Shown here: positions 38,745 through 47,631 of the stretch, in pieces
Position numbering within the stretch: the stretch's first letter is position 1
Layout: every line of letters begins with the position of its first letter
Source of the DNA: Cellvibrionaceae bacterium
GTDB taxonomy: Bacteria; Pseudomonadota; Gammaproteobacteria; Pseudomonadales; Cellvibrionaceae
Length of the DNA stretch: 64,000 nt
Reading direction: 5' to 3'
Assembly (NCBI GenBank): GCA_024707385.1
Contig: JANPZW010000009.1
Span: 723,063-787,062, forward strand
Translations under genes and position numbers: made by a program
The notes under the pieces: model-generated
Databases searched by the model: none
What the model saw: the letters and a program-made list of their open reading frames with translations, nothing else
Told to the model about the DNA's origin: nothing

Positions 38745-40187
38745 TCAAGCCCCAGGTCCCGATTCCATACAGTCTTTTACAATTTCCGGTCCGATTCTCA
38801 ACTTGGCATTGAGATCGCGCAGAGCGGTACGCAGGCCCTCTTCCACCACCGGGTGATAAAACGGCATATCGAGCATCTGCGCCACTGTCATATGCTGCTG
38901 TGTCGCCCAGGCAAGCAGATGCGCGATATGTTCTGCGCGTGGGCCGACCATTTCCGCGCCGAGAAATAAACCGCTGCCCTGTTCACCATACACCCGCAGA
39001 AGCCCCTTGTTTTCTGCCATCACCCGCGCGCGGCCCTGGTCCTCAAAACTCACCTCACCTATGGCATAGCACTGATTGCAACGCAGCTTGACCTGCGTGA
39101 GATTCAAACCGACGCTGGCAATTTGTGGGTCGCTGAACACGATGGAAAGTGGCGCCCGGCGCAGACCGGCACGCGCATCCGGGAAACGCGCCGCATTACC
39201 GCCGGCAATATGACCTTCATCGGAAGCCTCGTGTAACAGAGGCCTATCGCCGTTAACGTCACCGGCGATAAAAATATTCGCATCGCCACATTGCATGGTG
39301 AAGGGATTAAATTCCGGCACGCCGCGCTCATCGGTTTTCAAATCTGTCTTAGCCAGCTTGAGCGCATCAAGATTCGGCGCTCGACCGGTCGCAGCCAGGA
39401 CATATTCAAATATTTTTTCCACCCATTTTCCCTCGCGATCCAGGAAGCGGATTTTGACTCCTTCATCTAGCTCCTGCACCGCATCCACCTTCGCCTCCGC
39501 ATCCAGATAAAATTCATTCGCGAAATATTGGAGAGCGTATTTTTTTACCGCGGGATCTTTCAGGCCGGCAATATTGCCGCTGAGGCCAAACAATTTAACC
39601 TCGACGTCGAGTCGACTAAGCGCCTGCCCCAGTTCGAGCCCTATGACGCCAGGGCCGAAAATAGCGATGGATTTTGGCAGATCCGCCAGCTCAAAAATGC
39701 TGTTGGTATCGAGCAGGCGCTTGCGCAGCCCGCGTAATAGGTCAGGAATTTTCGGCCGCGAGCCCGTTGCAATCACCACCGTTTTGGCAAACACGCGGTC
39801 GCCATTGGAGAGCTGCAAGGTGTTGTTATCGAGAAATTCCGCGTTCGCATAAATTTTGCGGGCTTCGGGAATTCCCTCGATGGATCGCAAAACGAACCCC
39901 ACAAAACGGTCGCGCTCGCGCTGCACTCTGGCCATAACCGCCTTCCCATCTATGATTGTCGCAGTGTTTGTCACCCCGAAAATCGTGCTGTGGCGGCTGC
40001 GATAGGCGCTGTCCGCTGCGGCAATCAATAATTTGCTCGGCATACAGCCGACGCGGGCACAAGTGGTCCCCAATGTGCCGCCATCGATAAGAAGAATTTT
40101 TTCCGTCTGTTTACTCGCTGCCCTGTAAGCGCCCAAACCAGCCGTACCGGCACCTAAAATAGCGACATCCACTTTATGCGTTTTCAT
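38745..40187 (-). CDS. Dihydrolipoyl dehydrogenase-like pyridine nucleotide-disulfide oxidoreductase
   Basis: The 480-residue flavoprotein starts at 40187 after GGAGGGATCAC. It has the FAD motif GAGTAGLGAYRAA, the redox pair in CARVGC (CxxxxC), the NAD-binding GPGVIGLELGQAL, the second FAD motif IFIAGDVNG and the C-terminal HPVVEEGL, where the His-Glu pair acts as base. These residues fit lipoamide dehydrogenase or a close relative (EC 1.8.1.4). It stands alone, with no 2-oxoacid dehydrogenase genes nearby, so the partner is unclear; it may serve in redox defence. Confidence 0.85.
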   Translation of the reverse strand: MKTHKVDVAILGAGTAGLGAYRAASKQTEKILLIDGGTLGTTCARVGCMPSKLLIAAADSAYRSRHSTIFGVTNTATIIDGKAVMARVQRERDRFVGFVLRSIEGIPEARKIYANAEFLDNNTLQLSNGDRVFAKTVVIATGSRPKIPDLLRGLRKRLLDTNSIFELADLPKSIAIFGPGVIGLELGQALSRLDVEVKLFGLSGNIAGLKDPAVKKYALQYFANEFYLDAEAKVDAVQELDEGVKIRFLDREGKWVEKIFEYVLAATGRAPNLDALKLAKTDLKTDERGVPEFNPFTMQCGDANIFIAGDVNGDRPLLHEASDEGHIAGGNAARFPDARAGLRRAPLSIVFSDPQIASVGLNLTQVKLRCNQCYAIGEVSFEDQGRARVMAENKGLLRVYGEQGSGLFLGAEMVGPRAEHIAHLLAWATQQHMTVAQMLDMPFYHPVVEEGLRTALRDLNAKLRIGPEIVKDCMESGPGA

Positions 40188-40325
40188 TGTGATCCCTCCG
40201 GATTTTTGCAAATGGATTATGCGCTTCGGCGCCCACGATCCTCCAGTTTGATTCGCATCAAAAATAGGTCGCGGCCCTAACCTGTTAATATAGCTGCCCT
40301 TATCCGACTTAATCGTGAGGTCACT

Positions 40326-40892
40326 ATGGCTAAAGTTCTGGTTCCCATCGCGGATGGCACGGAAGAGATGGAAGCGGTCATTATTGTCGACATCTTGCGA
40401 CGCGCGCAGGTGGAAGTGCGGACCGCCTCGGTCATGCCGGGACGAAAAGAGATCACTGCATCGCGCGGCGTCCGACTGGTGGCTGATACTTTATTGAATG
40501 AATGCACCGGGCAGCCCTGGGACATGATCGTCCTGCCCGGCGGCATGCCCGGCGCCACCCATTTGCACGATTCAGCCACTCTGCTCAAGCTGCTGCGCGA
40601 CCAGATCGCCGCACAGCGCTGGACCGCCGCGATTTGCGCCGCGCCCGCCGTAGTCCTCGGTCGCCATAAACTCATCCCCCACCACGCTACAGCCACCTGT
40701 TATCCCGGCTTTCAGCAAGAGCTTTCCGGCCAGGTGGCACAATTGAGCGAGGCGAAGGTCGTAGTAGACGGCAAACTCATCACCAGCCAGGGCCCTGGCA
40801 CCGCCATGGCGTTCGCCCTGCGTCTGGTAGAGCTCCTGGCTGGCGCCGAAAAGGCCCGCGAGGTTGCCGAGGGGATGGTATTCGCGGGTTGA
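40326..40892 (+). CDS. DJ-1/PfpI family protein (YajL-like)
   Basis: The 188-residue protein matches the DJ-1/YajL subgroup: VLVPIADGTEEMEAVIIVDI contains the conserved Glu, and AAICAAPAVVL contains the nucleophilic-elbow cysteine; SQGPGTAMAFALRLVELL is the family C-terminal motif. Members protect proteins and nucleotides from oxidation and methylglyoxal glycation, acting as cytosolic chaperone or deglycase. The start at 40326 follows TGAGG. It is divergent from the dehydrogenase gene with 138 bases between. Confidence 0.9.
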   Translation: MAKVLVPIADGTEEMEAVIIVDILRRAQVEVRTASVMPGRKEITASRGVRLVADTLLNECTGQPWDMIVLPGGMPGATHLHDSATLLKLLRDQIAAQRWTAAICAAPAVVLGRHKLIPHHATATCYPGFQQELSGQVAQLSEAKVVVDGKLITSQGPGTAMAFALRLVELLAGAEKAREVAEGMVFAG

Positions 40893-41050
40893 CCCACCCC
40901 GGCAGGACACCCGGTCATCGGGTCAATGCGCATGCTGCGCTAGTCAGCCGGCAACCGAAGTGCTAAGGTTCAGCAATGTCTATATTTAGCCCCCGCACAT
41001 TCATCTCCCGCTGCACGCAGAATCATTCTGTCCGTGCTTTGCACTATTCA

Positions 41051-41078
41051 GGCGGTTAGGAAGCACATCCTAACCGCC
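41051..41078. terminator. Strong hairpin between the DJ-1 and rnk-like genes
   Basis: GGCGGTTAGGA/TCCTAACCGCC is an 11-bp perfect stem with a six-base loop. A T8 run follows after about 13 bases, so it may terminate the upstream transcript, or act in the leader of the downstream gene. Confidence 0.5.
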
Positions 41079-41150
41079 GCTGTTCCTGTTCCTTTTTTTT
41101 AACGTGCCGACAAAAGGCACAATATTGATGTTTTTTTGCGGAGAAAATTT

Positions 41151-41546
41151 ATGACTTCCTTACAACAGCACACTGAACCTGTCTCTCTAATCGTCGGTAC
41201 AGCGGATTACCAGCGCCTTATGCCGCTGATCCGCGCCAGTGACCTCGAACTTGCTGAAGCGCTCGACGAAGAACTGTCCCGCGCGGATATCGTTGCGCAA
41301 AACGAATTGCCGGCAGATGCGGTAGCCATCAACTCCACCGTCACCTATCGCGACCTGGAAACAAAAACCGACACAACGGTGACGGTGGTGCTTCCGGCCG
41401 AAGCGGATATTGCGGAGAAAAAAATCTCCGTGCTCTCACCTGTGGGTGTGGCTTTGCTGGGTTTGCGCGTTGGCGGGCGGATTCAGTGGCCGATGCCGAA
41501 TGGCAAAAATAAAATATTCGAAATCCTGGCCGTGCAGCAGGGCTGA
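41151..41546 (+). CDS. rnk: Rnk-like nucleoside diphosphate kinase regulator (GreA/B C-terminal fold)
   Basis: The 131-residue protein begins at 41151 after GCGGAGAAAATTT. The C-terminal GreA/GreB-like domain is seen in INSTVTYRDLETKTDTTVTV, ISVLSPVGVALLGLRVGG and QWPMPNGKNKIFEILAV; the short N-terminal helical part (LMPLIRASDLELAEALDEEL) replaces the Gre coiled coil. Rnk proteins bind RNA polymerase and influence nucleoside diphosphate kinase levels. A small unknown gene follows 14 bases downstream and may be co-transcribed. Confidence 0.88.
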   Translation: MTSLQQHTEPVSLIVGTADYQRLMPLIRASDLELAEALDEELSRADIVAQNELPADAVAINSTVTYRDLETKTDTTVTVVLPAEADIAEKKISVLSPVGVALLGLRVGGRIQWPMPNGKNKIFEILAVQQG

Positions 41547-41560
41547 ACGGGAGATGCAAA

Positions 41561-42118
41561 ATGGCAACCAATAACGCCTTTTGGAACCAATTGCTGATGC
41601 GCAGCGATAGCATTGCGGATATAGATCCCAACGCCACCGACGCGGCGGAACGGGTGCTTGCGCAATTAAATACCGTTGCAGAGCAATTTGACCGGGTATT
41701 CGACCCGGCCGATCAATTTGAAGAATATGTGGCCGTCAATTTCTGTCAGGCGCTGCAGCGGGCGCTGACGCCCAAAAATGCGGCGCCTGTGTGCAAGGTT
41801 TCAGTGCAAAACAAAATCATGTCGGCACCAGAGAAACCTGTCGTACCGTCCAAGGCGCAACCGGTAAAGAAAGCGAAACCCGCCCCGGTTTCACCCCCGC
41901 AGGGGAAAAGAAACAACGTGAAGTCCGACAAAAAAAACACCAAGTGGCGCCGGCCGCAACGGCAAATCCGGCTAAATTTCACTTCCTCCAGGGTGTTGCT
42001 AATGCGAACCCTGGAGACTCGCTCACACGCCCAACATCCAACGCACCATCTTATTCAATCGAAATCCTCTTTTCGCTCATCGCTTACCTTTCATAAAACT
42101 AAAATAATTCGCGGATAA
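41561..42118 (+). CDS. Hypothetical protein with basic Lys/Pro-rich centre
   Basis: The first 70 residues form an acidic, probably helical region (AERVLAQLNTVAEQFDRVFD, ADQFEEYVAVNFCQALQRAL). A Lys/Pro/Ala-rich stretch follows (PSKAQPVKKAKPAPVSPPQG). The last 50 residues are doubtful, since an A8 run at about 41933-41940 may hide a frame break; the alternative frame would end at 42096 with VAPAATANPAKFHFLQGVAN. I do not recognise a family. It follows the rnk-like gene closely on the same strand. Confidence 0.5.
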   Translation: MATNNAFWNQLLMRSDSIADIDPNATDAAERVLAQLNTVAEQFDRVFDPADQFEEYVAVNFCQALQRALTPKNAAPVCKVSVQNKIMSAPEKPVVPSKAQPVKKAKPAPVSPPQGKRNNVKSDKKNTKWRRPQRQIRLNFTSSRVLLMRTLETRSHAQHPTHHLIQSKSSFRSSLTFHKTKIIRG

Positions 42119-42253
42119 AATTCTGCTGCACGGTGAAAAAACGCGCATTTCAGAACGCAAAAATAGTTATTGTGTTCAGCAAAAAGTACGGCGTTATTCT
42201 TCATCCCCTCGCGCAACACCCTTCTCATCAGACATACAGCCAGGAGACGCTTT

Positions 42254-44714
42254 ATGTTTTATCTCACAGGTCGCAGCACGTCTGCCTTTCAATTTTCAGC
42301 ACCTTCCAACAGCCAGACGAAGCAGCTTTTCCGATGGTGGCTTTTTTTTCGCAACTCTCATTTTTTCCTGTGTGCAAACGCATGCGCAGAGTGAAATCAG
42401 CGTCACACTCAATAAAATAAACCATCCTGTTTATTTATCCGTCGGCGATCATCCTGCCCTACCATTGAACCCCGGCGACAAGGGAAAAACACTTAATATC
42501 AGCCATCTCTTCGCCTCTGGCGAAAATGCCCCTGCGGGTGCGGGCTTTTAATCCGACGTCGCGTTTTACCGAAGTTTCGCTGCAGATTTCCGTTGTCGGC
42601 GGTACGCCCTCGAGCATCGCGATAAATTGCACGACTAATGAGTCGCCTTGCGGCAGTGGCGCGCAGATTTCACCGCAGCAATTCACGGCCGGCCCGGATG
42701 AGGATGAGACCGTCAAATGGGATTTGTTTTTCGACCAGTCATACAACATTACCGTGGCGGATGCTTCACCGCGACGCAGCGTTCAAATCCAGCACAACGG
42801 GCTGGCGCAGGGGGAAGCCGGATATATTTATATCAATGATTCCTATACCGGTTTTACGGTTGCGGACAACAAAACTTTTGTTCTGCCGCAGAGCGAATAC
42901 CGGTTTGCCGTGGGCGGATTTTCCCAGCAGCCCATCAATCTCGCGGGCTTTGCACGAGACGGCAACACAGTGACTCCGGTCAATCTGGAGCATACCGCCT
43001 ATTCCGGGCGTTATTTTGAACAGACACTGGCCGTCACCAGCGACACCACCGTCGATCTGACGACCACACCAGCGCTGTCTGTGCAACACGAGCTGAGTAT
43101 TCTGGTTGTCCCCGTCAAAAACACCGTTGCGTACAACAAGGACAATCAATTTATCGGCAATTTCACTTTGGACGAGTCTTACATTGAGCGCTTTTACAAC
43201 ATGATGCGCGCGGTGGATCAGGATTATGTCAGACCATTTTCCTACGGTTTGAATCGTTGGAACGTCAGTCTGCACCCGGTGGTGAATGAGCCAGCTATCC
43301 GCCACGTTGATTGGTCGGTGGACACGGGCGGATTCCTGCAGCAGGCAAATCTGCGACGACTGCAGGATCAATATGACGTGGTCATGATTATTTATAACGT
43401 CGAAGGACTGCCTTACATCTACGCCGGCGCACTGGGTGGTTATGCCTTTGTGCAACAACCTTTTTATACCGGCCAGAAAACAGTGGCTGACAGCACCGGC
43501 ACGCCGATTTTGACGCGCAACACCACTCTGGAAACAGGCGAGCGCGAACTGCCCCACGAGGCAGCTTTTCACGAGCTTTTGCACATTGTCGAGCAATGGA
43601 ATGCCGAACGGCTTTTCCGCTGGAACGGGATTGATGGGCTGCACGGCGGTGAATTTCACGGCTATAGCCCACAGGATGCTGGCAACCCGGCGGTTGTCTC
43701 CGGTTGGGCCCATTACCACGCAGAATTTATGCAGGGGCGTGTGGCGGAACCCAATGAGATGCATAAAGCAGCACCACCGGTACTTCCAGTTGCCTGTGGT
43801 CAGGATTGCCTCTACGCCGGTGTATTCGAAACTATCCGCACCGGCCTAGGCAACCTGCACCCCCTCTGCCCGCTGACGGCGTTTATGCACTGCGTAACAA
43901 ATATAGAAGCGAGCGCTTTATCAACCATAATGCCGGCATCAGCCAGGCCAGTGGCGAGACACTGCCTGCATCCTTGTACTGGTCCGTGGAGCGGGTGGAT
44001 TTGCCCAATGAGGAAATTTTCTTCCGTCTGCGCAAAACCGATTCTACAAATCAATACCTTACGGTAAATCCCACGGGACCCACTCTTTCTCTGGCAGAAC
44101 TTGAAACCAATGGTCGCGCGGACTGGTATTTCAACGGCGGCGGCCAGGAATTTCGTCTGGTCAATAAAGCCACAGGTTATTACTTGCATATGGAAAACAG
44201 CGACAGCGCATTGGAGCTCACCACTGCAGCACAAAATTCCGCAGTGATCGGCTGGTGGAGTTCCGCCTGGAATTTTATGCCGATATCCATTTCCTCATCG
44301 TCGAGCAGCTCAAGCTCTTCATCCAACAGTTCCAGCTCCTCCTCATCTTCAAGCTCTTCCTCAAGTTCCAGCTCGTCCTCAAGCTCCAGCTCTTCAACAA
44401 GCTCAAGCAGCTCAGGTGGAGCTTCGGGTGCCTATTGCAATTGGTGGGGCACACCCGCGCCTCTTTGCCAGGTTGCAACCTCCGGTTGGAGCTGGGAGAA
44501 CAATCAAAATTGTGTTGCCACCAGCACCTGTAGCGAACAGCCGAGCCCATACGGAGTCGTTGGCGGTTCGGCTTCGAGCAGTTCGTCAGGAGGAGCGCCC
44601 GCGCAATGCGATTGGTACGGCTCCCCAATTCCTATATGTCAAAATCAGGATGCCGGTTGGGGATGGGAAAACAACCGCAACTGCATAGGCGCGGCAACCT
44701 GTCAGAACCAATAA
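42254..44714 (+). CDS. Secreted HExxH metalloprotease-like protein with ricin-like domain, poly-Ser linker and two CBM10 modules (three frame breaks)
   Basis: Translation starts at 42254 after CAGGAGACGC. Three one-base repairs give one protein of about 820 residues: the T8 run near 42345-42352 (signal LFRWWLFFATLIFSCVQTHA), the C4 run at about 42527-42530 (GENALRVRAFNPTSR), and the C5 run near 43858 (NLHPPLPADGVYAL). Order of parts: signal peptide, beta-rich N-terminal region, a domain with AAFHELLHIVEQWN (HExxH, zinc metallopeptidase signature) and GWAHYHAEF downstream, a ricin-like region (DGVYALRNKYRSERFINHNA, ATGYYLHMENSDSALEL), a serine linker, and two CBM10 modules (CNWWGTPAPLC..GWSWENNQNC and CDWYGSPIPIC..GWGWENNRNC). 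CBM10 binds cellulose, so the protein is likely a plant-wall-anchored protease-like enzyme. The metallopeptidase family is not identified. Confidence 0.8.
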
Positions 44715-44765
44715 ATTAGCGAATGCGGTTGCAACAAATGCATTTTTTGCAACCGCAAAACAAAG

Positions 44766-44790
44766 AAGCCCCGGCGAGAAACCGGGGCTT
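44766..44790 (+). terminator. Terminator-like hairpin after the CBM10 gene
   Basis: AAGCCCCGG/CCGGGGCTT forms a 9-bp GC-rich stem with a seven-base loop and a short T run, about 50 bases after the stop codon. Confidence 0.7.
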
Positions 44791-44931
44791 TGGCATTATC
44801 AAAATGCTTTTTCAAAGAGATTTATCAAAAGCGTTTAAAGGGCTTTAGCAAAAGGGCAGAGCTTGATCAAAGAGCAGAGCCTTATCAAAGCGCTCTCAGC
44901 TTTTGCCACGCTAATTGCTATTGCTCGCAGA

Positions 44932-46122
44932 TTAAATAGCCGCCGTGCGCGTCGATTCGGGATGCAGCGGCAGAATCACGCGAAATTCAGCACCTTCTCC
45001 CGGCATACTGCGAACGAGGATGTCGCCATTGTGGGCGCACACCAGCTGCTTTGCGATATACAAACCCATGCCCAGTCCTTCGCGAATATTGCTGGCGTCC
45101 AGGCGCTCGAATTTCTGAAATATTTTTTGCTGCGCGTCTTCCGCAATACCGATGCCCTGATCGCGCACGCAGATTTCCGCCGTGCCATCCTGCGTTACTA
45201 AGGTTACTTCCACAGGTTTGGAACAACCATAGCGACAGGCATTGGTGAGTAAATTAATGACCACCTGCTCCACGCGGAACTCATCCCAGAAACCCACTAC
45301 ACCTTGCTGAAGCGATAACTTTAAAGCACACCCCGCGGCCTGGGCTTGCAATGCCATGCCATCGACAACCCGCTGCACCAATTCCGATAAATTCGTTTCC
45401 ACCGGACGGATGCTCAGGCGGCCGCTTTTAATGCGCGACACATCCAGCAAATCACTGATCAGCCGAATCATGCTGCGGATCTGATGGCCGTCACGATTGA
45501 TCATGGCGCGGAGATTGTCGGGAGAAAAAGCCTGCTGATCGCCGCGCTCCAACTGCAACTGGCGCAATTGTGTTTCGACATAAAGAGTATTGAGGGGTGT
45601 GCGCAATTCGTGGGCCACCAAAGACATAAAGTCATCGCGCATTTGCAGCGCGTGTTCCAACTCCGCTTTTGTGGCGGCGAGAACGCGGCGGTTTTCCTCG
45701 AGAATCACCAACTGGCGTTTGACTTCATTGCGCTGCTGATAAAGCGCGACAAAAACATTGACCTTGCTTTTCACCGCAGCGATATCCAGCGGCTTGTGAA
45801 GAAAATCCACTGCGCCGGTTTCGTAGCCTTTGAACGCAAAATTCAGCTCACGGCCACCAGCGCTGACAAATACGATGGGAATATGGCGGGTTTTTTCCGT
45901 GCTGCGCATCAATTCCGCCAGCTCAAAACCGTTCATGCCCGGCATCATCACGTCGAGAATCGCCAGAGCAAAATCGTGCTCCAGCAAAAGCGAGAGTGCC
46001 GCATCGGCCGATTGCGCCGGATATATGATGCGGTCGTCCTGCTCGATGATCTTGGTCAGCGCCTGCAGGTTTTCCGGCAGGTCGTCCACGATCAGCAGTT
46101 TCGCCTTGTGGTCATCCAGCAT
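44932..46122 (-). CDS. Response regulator-histidine kinase (REC-HisKA-HATPase)
   Basis: The 396-residue cytosolic protein has a receiver domain first (LLIVDDLPENLQAL, phospho-acceptor Asp in LAILDVMMPG, Lys in FLHKPLD), then a kinase core: H-box [13 protein letters not shown]-box NLLTNACRYG, G1 DQGIGIAED and G2 LGMGLYIAKQL. It should pass signals from the upstream hybrid kinase, CheR and CheB. The start overlaps the end of the CheB-like gene by 11 bases. No output DNA-binding domain is present, so the final target lies elsewhere. Confidence 0.92.
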   Translation of the reverse strand: MLDDHKAKLLIVDDLPENLQALTKIIEQDDRIIYPAQSADAALSLLLEHDFALAILDVMMPGMNGFELAELMRSTEKTRHIPIVFVSAGGRELNFAFKGYETGAVDFLHKPLDIAAVKSKVNVFVALYQQRNEVKRQLVILEENRRVLAATKAELEHALQMRDDFMSLVAHELRTPLNTLYVETQLRQLQLERGDQQAFSPDNLRAMINRDGHQIRSMIRLISDLLDVSRIKSGRLSIRPVETNLSELVQRVVDGMALQAQAAGCALKLSLQQGVVGFWDEFRVEQVVINLLTNACRYGCSKPVEVTLVTQDGTAEICVRDQGIGIAEDAQQKIFQKFERLDASNIREGLGMGLYIAKQLVCAHNGDILVRSMPGEGAEFRVILPLHPESTRTAAI

Positions 46123-46810
46123 CTAGTGTCTCCAAACGGTATATCAAGGTACGGATCTGCTCCAACGACAAAATCCGGGCGGTTCGGCATAGATTCAACG
46201 CCGCCAACGGCATGGTGTTGAATTCGGCTTCTGTAGGGTCCTGCACTATGGCAACGCCACCTGCGCGGGATACGGCGGCCAGACCTTCGGCGCCATCCTC
46301 GTTGGCACCCGTCATCACTACTGCCAGCAGCGCAGCACCATAAACGTCGGCGGCCGACGTAAACAGGAAATCAATGGCCGGGCGGGAAAAATACCGCGCT
46401 TCTTCTCGACTCAGGGAAAACCAGGTGCTCTTTTTAATTGCGGCGCCTTTTTCAATTGATCGGTCTTTTTCATTTGATACGTCCTTTTCAACCGATACAC
46501 CCTTTTCGAGGGACAAGTGATAGCCGGGCGAGGCGAAGTAGACGGTGCCCACATCGACGAACGCCTTATCTTCCGCAAAGCGGACTTGCGGCGCTATGTG
46601 AAAACTGAACACCTCCGCCAGCCGGCACGGTTTGTCCTCCGCCACATGCAACACTATGACGATAGGAATGCGCAGCGTTTCAGGCAGCGGTGCGAGCAGA
46701 TTCATCAGCGCACTTATACCGCCGGCGGATGCGCCTATGACAATGGCCTGAATCTCGCGCTCCCGCTCTGCCATGGACACATCCGCAACACTGCCAGCTT
46801 GCGTGTTCAT
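46112..46810 (-). CDS. CheB-type methylesterase without receiver domain, with hexapeptide insert
   Basis: The product (232 residues from the ATG at 46810, which overlaps the cheR-like stop as ATGA) is a CheB catalytic domain: AIVIGASAGGISALMNLLAP holds the catalytic Ser, VIVLHVAED the His, and VVMTGANEDGAEGL the Asp. It would remove methyl groups from receptor glutamates. The regulatory receiver domain of classical CheB is missing. After FASPGYHLSLEKG an insert of four hexapeptide repeats ([LVNI]EK[GD]x[SA]) interrupts the domain; it is encoded by an 18-nt DNA repeat. An alternative start at 46831 would add seven residues. Confidence 0.88.
   Translation of the reverse strand: MNTQAGSVADVSMAEREREIQAIVIGASAGGISALMNLLAPLPETLRIPIVIVLHVAEDKPCRLAEVFSFHIAPQVRFAEDKAFVDVGTVYFASPGYHLSLEKGVSVEKDVSNEKDRSIEKGAAIKKSTWFSLSREEARYFSRPAIDFLFTSAADVYGAALLAVVMTGANEDGAEGLAAVSRAGGVAIVQDPTEAEFNTMPLAALNLCRTARILSLEQIRTLIYRLETLDAG
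46447..46518. repeat. 18-nt tandem repeat, four units, inside the CheB-like gene
   Basis: Units at 46447-46464, 46465-46482, 46483-46500 and 46501-46518 share the pattern CTTTTTCAxxxGATxxxx with a few changes. The period is a multiple of three and so keeps the frame, encoding charged hexapeptides. Confidence 0.8.
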
Positions 46811-47631
46811 TTTTTGCGGTAGACCCGCCATGGTTTATCCACGGCGTCGAACAAATTTCCCCAGCGGGAAAATTCGATATTTTCTTTACTGCCCAATCCG
46901 AGAAATCCCCGGTGACAGAGCGACTCATGAAACAATTTAAGCGCGCGATCCTGTAAATCGTGATTGAAATAAATCATGACATTGCGACAGCTGATGAAAT
47001 GGGTTTCGGCAAACACACTGTCAGTTGCCAGACTGTGGTCGGCAAAGGTGACGTTGTCACACAAGCTGCGATCGAAAATCGCCGCGTCGTAGGCGGCGGT
47101 AAAATAATCGGAAAACGAATTCTTGCCACCCGCCGCCTGATAATTCATCGAATAGGCGCGCATGCGATTGAGCGGAAAAATGCCTTTGCGGGCTTTTTCC
47201 AATACCACCGGATTAATGTCGGTGGCATAGAGAATCGTGCGCGCTAAAAGCCCTTCCTCTTTCAGCAGAATCGCCATCGCATATAACTCTTCACCCGTGC
47301 TGCAACCGGCAATCCAGATTTTCAATGACGGATAGGTGCGCAGCAGCGGCACCACTTTCTCCCGCAGGGCGAGAAAATATTCCGGGTCGCGAAACATTTC
47401 CGTGGTGGGAATCGTCAGGAACTGCAATAACTCGTGAAAAGCCTCCGGCTCGTGCAGCACCCGAGCCTGCAATTCCGATACCGAGGTGCATTCCATCTGC
47501 CGCAGTGCGTGAACAATGCGGCGTTTTTGCGACGCCAGGGAATAGCTGCGGAAATCGTAGCTGTATTTGCGATAGATGGCCTCCATCAAGAGCGGCAGCT
47601 CAATATCGAGGGTCGCTTCGGGTTTGCGCAT
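46807..47631 (-). CDS. CheR-type protein methyltransferase
   Basis: The 274-residue SAM-dependent enzyme has the CheR N-terminal helical domain (YDFRSYSLASQKRRIVHALR, EFHELLQFLTIPTTEMFRDP-like region) and the Rossmann domain with IWIAGCSTGEELYAMAILL and FISCRNVMIYF. It methylates glutamates in receptor-like proteins. The ATG at 47631 shares a base with the TAA of the hybrid kinase (TAATG), so translation is coupled; an upstream extension to 47733 lies within the kinase gene. CheR, CheB and the two kinases act as one signalling set not obviously tied to chemotaxis. Confidence 0.92.
   Translation of the reverse strand: MRKPEATLDIELPLLMEAIYRKYSYDFRSYSLASQKRRIVHALRQMECTSVSELQARVLHEPEAFHELLQFLTIPTTEMFRDPEYFLALREKVVPLLRTYPSLKIWIAGCSTGEELYAMAILLKEEGLLARTILYATDINPVVLEKARKGIFPLNRMRAYSMNYQAAGGKNSFSDYFTAAYDAAIFDRSLCDNVTFADHSLATDSVFAETHFISCRNVMIYFNHDLQDRALKLFHESLCHRGFLGLGSKENIEFSRWGNLFDAVDKPWRVYRKK

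Noticed and set aside
42766..43764. A 332-codon open frame on the minus strand
   Set aside because: Antisense to the HExxH domain of the CBM10 protein. No family motifs and no ribosome binding site.
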